A stretch of DNA of 7,556 nt from Deltaproteobacteria bacterium (GTDB lineage Bacteria > Myxococcota_A > UBA9160 > SZUA-336). The notes below the pieces were generated by a model. The model was given only the letters and a program-made list of their open reading frames with translations. It was not told the origin of the DNA and searched no databases. Shown here one piece after another: positions 1-4,890 of the stretch; within the stretch, counting starts at the first letter, position 1; each line of letters starts with the position of its first letter. The stretch spans positions 1-7,556 of the forward strand of contig JAUXJB010000073.1 of NCBI GenBank assembly GCA_030624945.1, given 5' to 3'. The position numbers and the translations under genes are program-made.

Positions 1-215
1 ATGGTCCCGAAGCATCTGAAGGCTCACAATGGGCTTCACTCCACCTCGCGAGAGGCACACCGATCGAATGGGTTCGGGTGATGGGAGGGTGGAGCTCAGC
101 GAAGATGCTGCTCGACGTGTACGGGCACTACATGCCCCGCGAGATGCGGGGGTTCTCCGACTCCTTGGCACCATCCGACCGCACCAGACCGCACCAAGCT
201 GTTCGGCCACTGTGA
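1..215 (+). pseudogene. C-terminal remnant of a tyrosine recombinase (phage/island integrase), truncated by the window edge and probably frameshifted
   Basis: Frame 3 (first bases at 3, 6, 9 and so on) ends at the TGA at 213-215 and reads as the last part of a site-specific tyrosine recombinase. It contains WASLHLARGTPIEWV (from 30), then MGGWSSAKMLLDVYGHYMP, then a short tail. The tyrosine of DVYGHY, codon 120-122, matches the nucleophile that forms the 3'-phosphotyrosine link to DNA in this family. The upstream box normally reads like H-x-L-R-H-T-(W/F)-A-S. Here PKHL is in frame 1 (7-18) while WAS is in frame 3, with 11 bases between them instead of the expected 9. I infer net +2 indels at about 19-29, which put the catalytic Arg/His box out of frame. 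The upstream part lies outside the window, so I cannot exclude sequencing error. It points at the 3' end of tRNA-Asn, as integrases of tRNA-targeting elements often do. Recombinase identity is fairly sure; pseudogene status is likely but not proven. Confidence 0.72.
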
Positions 216-264
216 GTGGTGTCGTGCTCGTCGTCGGAACCTATTGACGATGCACAGGAATAGT

Positions 265-340
265 TGGCTCCCCGGGAGGGACTCGAACCCCCGACCTAGT
301 GGTTAACAGCCACCCGCTCTACCAACTGAGCTACCGAGGA
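265..340 (-). tRNA. tRNA-Asn (anticodon GUU)
   Basis: The - strand folds into a complete cloverleaf. The 7-bp acceptor stem pairs TCCTCGG with CCGGGGA, with one T-G wobble. The D arm is GCTC/GAGC around AGTTGGTA. The anticodon stem GGTGG/CCACT carries the loop CTGTTAA, which gives anticodon GTT (Asn). The variable loop is AGGTC, and the T arm is GGGGG/CCCTC with loop TTCGAGT. Discriminator G at 268 is followed by an encoded CCA at 267-265, and the 5' end is at 340. All invariant positions I checked fit a functional tRNA, so the adjacent integrase remnant has not damaged it. The 3' half, about 265-300, is the segment usually used as an attachment core by tRNA-targeting integrases. Confidence 0.96.
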
Positions 341-351
341 ACGGAGCGCTC

Positions 352-379
352 AGGGTAGAGATGTCGGGCGAGGATTCAA
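352..379 (-). promoter_or_regulatory. Putative sigma70-type promoter of tRNA-Asn
   Basis: On the - strand, TTGAAT (379-374) is followed after 16 bases by TACCCT (357-352). These resemble the TTGACA and TATAAT boxes at suitable spacing. Transcription would start near 346-344, a few bases before the mature tRNA 5' end at 340. The -35 match is good and the -10 match partial (TA---T). Position relative to the tRNA is the main support; there is no experimental evidence. Confidence 0.42.
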
Positions 380-419
380 GTGGAGATGCCGGAGGTGGAA
401 CCGGCCCTCCCCCGGCGAG

Positions 420-446
420 CGGTCTCGGGACCGGGTCGCGTAAACT
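420..446 (+). promoter_or_regulatory. Possible promoter/operator region of the acyl-CoA synthetase gene
   Basis: TAAACT at 441-446 is the best -10-like hexamer before the synthetase gene and would give a leader of about 35 nt. No convincing -35 box lies 16-18 bases upstream. Overlapping that position is a perfect 5-bp inverted repeat, CGGTC-TCGG-GACCG (420-433). It could be a small hairpin or part of an operator for a regulator, but short GC palindromes are common in DNA of this composition. This is a weak call, made because the site lies between two divergent transcription units. Confidence 0.22.
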
Positions 447-472
447 CGGGTCGGATCTCTCACGGCGGGCGT

Positions 473-478
473 AGGAGG
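473..478 (+). promoter_or_regulatory. Ribosome binding site that fixes the acyl-CoA synthetase start
   Basis: AGGAGG, a perfect core Shine-Dalgarno sequence, ends 9 bases before the ATG at 488. The same frame stays open upstream, with a GTG at 380, but no comparable site precedes the earlier candidates. The extra residues are Arg/Pro-rich and unlike the family N-terminus. This site therefore decides the start at 488. Confidence 0.8.
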
Positions 479-487
479 GCCCCGGAG

Positions 488-2125
488 ATGGCCGATCTGC
501 CGCACTCCAATGTCTACAAGGATCCGCTGACGCCGGTCGTGATGCTCGAGCGCACCCTGCGGGTGTTCCCCAGGCAGGTCGCGGTGATCCACGGTGAGCT
601 CAGCTGGACCTACGCGCAGCTGGGTGAGGAGGTCGGGAGGCTCGCGGGAGCCCTGCGGCGGGCCGGCGTCGTGGCCGGGGACCGCGTGGCGATCCTCTCG
701 CCGAACACCCCCTGGCACCTCGTCGCCCACTTCGCCGCGCCCCTGATCCAGGCTCCTCTGGTCTCGATCAACACGCGGCTCGCGCCGCCAGAGATCGCGT
801 ACATCCTCGAGCATTCGGGCGCGAAGATCCTGCTGGTCGATCCGGAGCTGGCCGCACCGCTGGACGGGGTGCTGGCCGAGCTCGGGTCGCTCCAGCGCGT
901 GGTCGAGATCGCCGACGCGGAGGTGCCGGTGCGCGAGGGTCGCGAGAGCTACGCCGCCTTCGTCGACGACGCGCCGGTCGTCGAGATCGCGAATCCCCTG
1001 CTGGACGAGGATGCGCTGCTCTCGATCAACTACACCTCGGGCACGACGGGTGTGCCCAAGGGGGTCATGTACACGCACCGGGGTGGCTTCCTGAACGCCA
1101 TGGGCGAGATCGTCTCGCTGGGCCTGTCGCAGCGGACGGTGTTCCTGTGGACGCTGCCCATGTTCCACTGCAACGGCTGGTGTATGCCCTGGGCGGTGAC
1201 CGCCGCCGCCGGCACGCACGTGTGTCTGCGCGCGATCGATCCGCCGACGGTATTCCGGCTCATCGAGGCGCACGGCGTAACGAACTTCAACGCGGCCCCC
1301 ACCGTGCTCCTGATGCTGGCGAGCCATCCGGTGGCCGAAGGCGTGCGGTTCGACCCGCCGATCCACGTGTGCACCGGCGGCGCGCCGCCGTCGCCCACGT
1401 TGCTCGAGCGCATGGAGCGTCTGGGCGCGCGCATCACGCACCTCTACGGTCTGACGGAGACCTACGGCCCGCACGTCCTCTGCGAGATGCAGCCGGAGTG
1501 GGACGATCTCGACGCTGCGGGCCGCGCCAGGGTCATGTCGCGCCAGGGAGTGCCCTACCCACACGCGATCTATCTGCGCGTGGTCGACGAGCGCATGAAC
1601 GACGTTCCGGCCGATGCCAAGACCATGGGCGAGGTCGTTACGCGCGGCAACAATACGATGTGCGGATACTACAGAGATCCGGAGGCGACGGAGAAGGCAT
1701 TCGCGGGGGGCTGGTTTCACACGGGCGACGTGGGCGTGATGCATCCCGACGGCTACATCGAGCTGCGCGATCGCAGCAAGGACATCATCATCTCGGGAGG
1801 CGAGAACATCTCCACCATCGAGGTGGAGAACGCCCTCTATCAACATCCCGACGTGCAGGAGGTGGCGGTGGTCTCCATGCCCGACGCGAAGTGGGGCGAG
1901 GTCCCCAAGGCGTTCGTCACCCTCAAGCCCGGGACGAGTCCGACCGCGCAGGAGGTGATCGACTGGCTGCGGGAACGCCTGGCGCACTTCAAGTGCCCCA
2001 AGGAGGTGGAGTTCGGCGAGCTTCCGAAGACGGCGACGGGCAAGATCCAGAAGTTCCGGCTGCGCGAGCGCGAGTGGCAGGGGCGCGACACGCGTATCGG
2101 CGGTGCCGAGCTCGGGGAGGAGTGA
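488..2125 (+). CDS. AMP-forming acyl-CoA synthetase (acyl-activating enzyme family)
   Basis: 545 residues, a normal length for the ANL superfamily. The enzyme activates a carboxylic acid with ATP to an acyl-adenylate and transfers the acyl group to coenzyme A. Motifs in order: P-loop-like YTSGTTGVPKG (182-192); LPMFHCNGWCMPW (223-235), typical of the short/medium-chain and aromatic acyl-activating branch (DmdB/AAE-like) rather than classical FadD; LYGLTE (319-324); WFHTGD (409-414) with the ribose-binding Asp414; the hinge RDRSKD (427-432) followed by IIISGGENIS; and PKTATGK (513-519), whose Lys519 should be the adenylation lysine. No signal peptide or membrane segment is seen, so it is cytosolic. 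It appears to be a single-gene unit whose stop lies two bases from the stop of the convergent transporter gene. The substrate cannot be told from sequence; fatty, branched or aromatic acids, or dimethylsulfoniopropionate-like acids, are all possible. Class is certain, substrate unknown. Confidence 0.93.
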   Translation: MADLPHSNVYKDPLTPVVMLERTLRVFPRQVAVIHGELSWTYAQLGEEVGRLAGALRRAGVVAGDRVAILSPNTPWHLVAHFAAPLIQAPLVSINTRLAPPEIAYILEHSGAKILLVDPELAAPLDGVLAELGSLQRVVEIADAEVPVREGRESYAAFVDDAPVVEIANPLLDEDALLSINYTSGTTGVPKGVMYTHRGGFLNAMGEIVSLGLSQRTVFLWTLPMFHCNGWCMPWAVTAAAGTHVCLRAIDPPTVFRLIEAHGVTNFNAAPTVLLMLASHPVAEGVRFDPPIHVCTGGAPPSPTLLERMERLGARITHLYGLTETYGPHVLCEMQPEWDDLDAAGRARVMSRQGVPYPHAIYLRVVDERMNDVPADAKTMGEVVTRGNNTMCGYYRDPEATEKAFAGGWFHTGDVGVMHPDGYIELRDRSKDIIISGGENISTIEVENALYQHPDVQEVAVVSMPDAKWGEVPKAFVTLKPGTSPTAQEVIDWLRERLAHFKCPKEVEFGELPKTATGKIQKFRLREREWQGRDTRIGGAELGEE

Positions 2126-2127
2126 GC

Positions 2128-3009
2128 TCACCCCTCTTTGGTTCGCTCCGCGAGCAGGACCGCTCCGATCCCGACGAGTGTGAGCGCCGCCCCCGCGGCC
2201 GCTCGCGCACCCAGGGCCTGATCGAGAATCACCCAGCCCAGCGCCAGACTCGCGACCGGCTGCAGGAGCAGCACGAGCCCGCCGTGGTGCCCGGGTAGAC
2301 CGGCGATGCCGCGCGTGATCAGTAGCCAGGCCACGGCCTGCGGTCCCAGCCCGAGCAGGGCCAGCCACAGGTGTTGCCAGGCGTGGGGCAGCACCTGCAG
2401 CGTGCCCTCTGCCGTGCCGAGCAAGCCCAGCAGGGGACCCGCGGTCGCGAGCTGCACCAGCAGGACCGCCTCGGGTGCACTGCCGGAGCTCCGGCCCGCC
2501 CGCCGCAGGCAGATCAGGGCTCCCGCGTAGGCGACGCCCGCCCCCAGCGCCATCGCCAGCCCGGGCAGCCGCGTCTCGCTGGGCACACCGGCTACCTCGC
2601 CACCCGAGAGCAGTGCCAGGCCCGAGAAGGTGACGGGTAGGGCGAGCCAGAAGGCGCGCGCGGGGCGCTCTCGCAGCGCGACCATGCCGAAGAGCGCGAT
2701 CCAGATCACCTGCGTGTTCACGACCAGGGTCGCGGGACCGGCGCCGATCAATCCGATCGAGCGGTGCCAGAGCGCCATGTCGCACGCGAAGAACACCCCG
2801 GAGAGGATCGCGGAGGGCATCCAGTCCCGGACGCGGAACGACGAGCTCGCACGGATCAGGCAAACCGGGACGAGCACGGGCAACGCCCACACGAAGCGCC
2901 ACACCGCCGCGGGAGTCGGGTCCACCTGGGAGAGCACGAGCAGGATCGGCGCGAACGAGATCCCGAGCGCCCCGAACAGGACCGTCGCGTAATCTCGTCC
3001 CCGCGTCAT
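2128..3009 (-). CDS. EamA/DMT-superfamily transporter, ten predicted membrane helices
   Basis: 293 residues, the usual size for two-repeat EamA (drug/metabolite transporter) permeases. Ten hydrophobic segments are visible at about 8-27, 33-53, 64-84, 91-112, 119-136, 149-168, 180-199, 212-235, 242-263 and 270-287. They form two five-helix halves. Family-like features include WRFVWALP in helix 2, a charged RERP turn after helix 4, and LQPVASLALGWVILDQ in helix 9. Such proteins sit in the inner membrane and usually export small metabolites or amino acids. The frame is open further upstream, but the ATG at 3009 is chosen because the first helix follows directly and the codon overlaps the aguA stop by one base (TGATG), a reinitiation arrangement. 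No Shine-Dalgarno site is obvious, which fits coupling. Being last in an agmatine-to-putrescine operon, it might move a polyamine, agmatine or a related amine, but that is inference from position only. Confidence 0.88.
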   Translation of the reverse strand: MTRGRDYATVLFGALGISFAPILLVLSQVDPTPAAVWRFVWALPVLVPVCLIRASSSFRVRDWMPSAILSGVFFACDMALWHRSIGLIGAGPATLVVNTQVIWIALFGMVALRERPARAFWLALPVTFSGLALLSGGEVAGVPSETRLPGLAMALGAGVAYAGALICLRRAGRSSGSAPEAVLLVQLATAGPLLGLLGTAEGTLQVLPHAWQHLWLALLGLGPQAVAWLLITRGIAGLPGHHGGLVLLLQPVASLALGWVILDQALGARAAAGAALTLVGIGAVLLAERTKEG

Positions 3010-4001
3010 CAGCCGGGCTGCTGCTGCGTCAGGCAGTGGACGGAGCCCAGTCCGCGCAGCAGCGCCCTCGACGGGATCGGCAGAGCTTTTCGGCCCGGGA
3101 ACAGACCTCCGAGAATGTCGAGCGCCTGGACGTCCGAGTCGTCCCCGAAGGCGGGCACGAGCACGGCCGCATTGGCCACGTAGAAGTTCGCGTAGCTGGC
3201 GGGCAAGCGCTCTCCGTCCGCTTCGATCGGGGGGGGCATGGGGAGGTCTATGACCTCGAGGTCCGGTTCTGCGAGCAAGCGCGCCCGACAGCGTTCGAGC
3301 GGCTCGTGGTTGGGGTCGCGTTCGTTCGACTCGCGGGCGCAGACCACGCGCCCGGGAGCCACGAAACGCGCGATCTCGTCCACGTGGCCGTCGGTGTCGT
3401 CGCCTTCGATGCAGCCGTCGAGCCAGACAAAGCGCGTCACGCCGAGCAGGTCGCGGAGCACGTGCTCCACGTCTGCGAGGCCAGCACCGGGGTTGCGGCG
3501 CTCGTCGATGAGCGTCGCGCGGGTCGCGATCAGGGTACCCCGGCCATCGACCTCGAGAGCACCGCCTTCCGCGACGATCTCGGAGCGCACGCGCGGTACC
3601 CCGGCGAGAGCCGCGACGTGCCGAGCCACGGCGTCGTCGCGCTCCCAGGGCGGATACTTTCCGCCCCACGCGTTGAAGACCCAGTCGATCGCAACCGTCC
3701 CGTCCCGCTCATCCTCGACGAAGGTCGGGCCGATGTCCCGCATCCAGACGTCGTCCGTCGCGACCGCGTGCGTGCGAACTCGTCCGAGCCGCGCGACATC
3801 CCCGAGCCGCTCGGCGACGTCCCGGACGATCTCTTCATCCTGTACGAGAACGTGTACGGGCTCGCTGTCCGCGAGCACCCGAACCAGCGCCTCGAACTCC
3901 GCCTGGGCCTCCGCCAGACAGCCGGGCCAGGTGTCGGAAGAGTGCGGCCACGCGACCCAGGTCGCCGCGTGCCGCTCCCACTCGGCGGGCATGCGGCGCA
4001 T
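3009..4001 (-). CDS. aguA: Agmatine deiminase (agmatine iminohydrolase, PAD-type guanidino-modifying enzyme)
   Basis: 330 residues, slightly shorter than many homologues. It hydrolyses agmatine to N-carbamoylputrescine and ammonia through a covalent cysteine intermediate. Signature motifs are visible: PAEWERHAATWVAWPH at the N-terminus (5-20); WMRDIGP (86-92), with Asp89 expected to bind the guanidinium; FNAWGGKY (109-116); EGGALEVDGRGT (145-156); DDTDGHVDE (201-209), with catalytic His206; and GSVHCLTQQQP (319-329), with nucleophile Cys323. All expected active-site residues are present. The ATG at 4001 directly follows the aguB TAG, so translation is probably coupled; no clear Shine-Dalgarno site is seen. 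A second ATG at 3992 (codon 4) would remove only three residues and cannot be excluded. The aguB neighbour supports agmatine as substrate over the peptidyl-arginine deiminase name sometimes given to this family. Confidence 0.93.
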   Translation of the reverse strand: MRRMPAEWERHAATWVAWPHSSDTWPGCLAEAQAEFEALVRVLADSEPVHVLVQDEEIVRDVAERLGDVARLGRVRTHAVATDDVWMRDIGPTFVEDERDGTVAIDWVFNAWGGKYPPWERDDAVARHVAALAGVPRVRSEIVAEGGALEVDGRGTLIATRATLIDERRNPGAGLADVEHVLRDLLGVTRFVWLDGCIEGDDTDGHVDEIARFVAPGRVVCARESNERDPNHEPLERCRARLLAEPDLEVIDLPMPPPIEADGERLPASYANFYVANAAVLVPAFGDDSDVQALDILGGLFPGRKALPIPSRALLRGLGSVHCLTQQQPG

Positions 4002-4868
4002 CTAACCGCGAAAACGTTTGAGCAGATCCGCGTAGGCGTCGACGCGTCGGTCGCGCAGGAAGGGCCAGTCGCGCCGCTTCTGCTCGATTCGCGGAAGCGC
4101 GCAGTCTACGACGAGCAGATCCTCGGCATCACTCGGAGATTGCGCGAGGATCTGCCCGTACGGGTCGCACGCGAAGGAGCTGCCCCAGAAGACGAGGTCG
4201 CCCTCGTGGCCGACGCGGTTCACCGCTGCGACGAACAGCCCGTTGGCGATCGCGTGCGCTCGTTGCACCGTGACCCAGGCGTCTCGTTGGATCTCTCGCT
4301 CCCGCTCCTCTTCGTCCCTGAGCCAGCCGATGGCCGTCGGATAGAGCAGGATCTCCGCACCGTCGAGCGCGACCAGGCGGGCGGCCTCCGGAAACCATTG
4401 ATCCCAGCAGATCAGGACAGCGACCCGTCCGGCCGCGGTGTCGAAGCTGCGGAAGCCCGTGTCTCCCGGGGCGAAGTAGAACTTCTCGTAGAAAAGCGGG
4501 TCGTCGGGGATGTGCATCTTCCTGTAGTGGCCGCACAGGCTGCCGTCGGCATCGATCACGCACGCCGTGTTGTGGTACACGCCTGCCGCCCTCCTCTCGA
4601 AGACGGGAGCGATCACGACCACGCGCAGATCGGCGGCGAGCTTCTGCAGGTACTCCGTCGTGGGTCCCGGGACCGGCTCCGCCAGGTCGAAGTTCTGCGA
4701 GTCCTGGGTTTGCGGAAAGTATCGCGTGCGGAAGAGCTCCGGCAGGCAGACGAGGTCCGCCCCGCGATCGGCCGCCGAGCGCACCGCATCTCCCGCTCTG
4801 CGAAGAGCGAGCTCGGCGTCCAGCGAGGAGCTCTGCTGAACGAGTGCGATACGGCGCGTGTCGCTCAC
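4002..4868 (-). CDS. aguB: N-carbamoylputrescine amidase (nitrilase/CN-hydrolase family)
   Basis: 288 residues from the GTG at 4868, matching the usual length of about 290. It converts N-carbamoylputrescine to putrescine, CO2 and ammonia, the step after aguA. The nitrilase triad is complete: Glu44 in LPELF, Lys117 in YRKMHIPDD and Cys154 in LICWDQWFPE. Segments typical of this subfamily rather than generic nitrilases are KMHIPDDPLFYEKFYFAPGD (117-136) and RRDWPFLRDRRVDAY near the C-terminus. The start is uncertain. The GTG gives the family-like N-terminus SDTRRIALVQQ and lies 22 nt after the topoisomerase stop, but has only a weak ribosome site. An in-frame ATG at 4925 has a good GGGGAG site 6 nt upstream; it would add 19 low-complexity residues and overlap the topoisomerase gene by 35 nt. 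It is a soluble cytosolic enzyme, most likely co-transcribed with its neighbours. Confidence 0.94.
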   Translation of the reverse strand: MSDTRRIALVQQSSSLDAELALRRAGDAVRSAADRGADLVCLPELFRTRYFPQTQDSQNFDLAEPVPGPTTEYLQKLAADLRVVVIAPVFERRAAGVYHNTACVIDADGSLCGHYRKMHIPDDPLFYEKFYFAPGDTGFRSFDTAAGRVAVLICWDQWFPEAARLVALDGAEILLYPTAIGWLRDEEEREREIQRDAWVTVQRAHAIANGLFVAAVNRVGHEGDLVFWGSSFACDPYGQILAQSPSDAEDLLVVDCALPRIEQKRRDWPFLRDRRVDAYADLLKRFRG

Positions 4869-4890
4869 CGCAGCGCGCGCCGGAGCGCCG

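Noticed and set aside
29..247. 72-codon + strand frame beginning with ATG at 29
   Set aside because: The neighbouring frame carries the recognisable recombinase sequence with its catalytic Tyr and natural stop at 215. This frame has no recognisable content.
216..264. Possible terminator or second attachment repeat between the integrase remnant and tRNA-Asn
   Set aside because: I found no stem-loop with a T run and no second copy of the tRNA 3' sequence here.
350..2902. 850-codon open frame on the - strand opposite the acyl-CoA synthetase gene
   Set aside because: It is antisense to a gene with complete ANL motifs. Its translation is Arg/His/Asp-rich low complexity without domains, as expected when GC-ending codons suppress stops on the other strand.
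3010..3669. Upstream extension of the transporter frame to 3669
   Set aside because: The extension overlaps aguA, is Arg-rich with no family similarity, and precedes the first membrane helix. The ATG at 3009, overlapping the aguA stop, is a better start.
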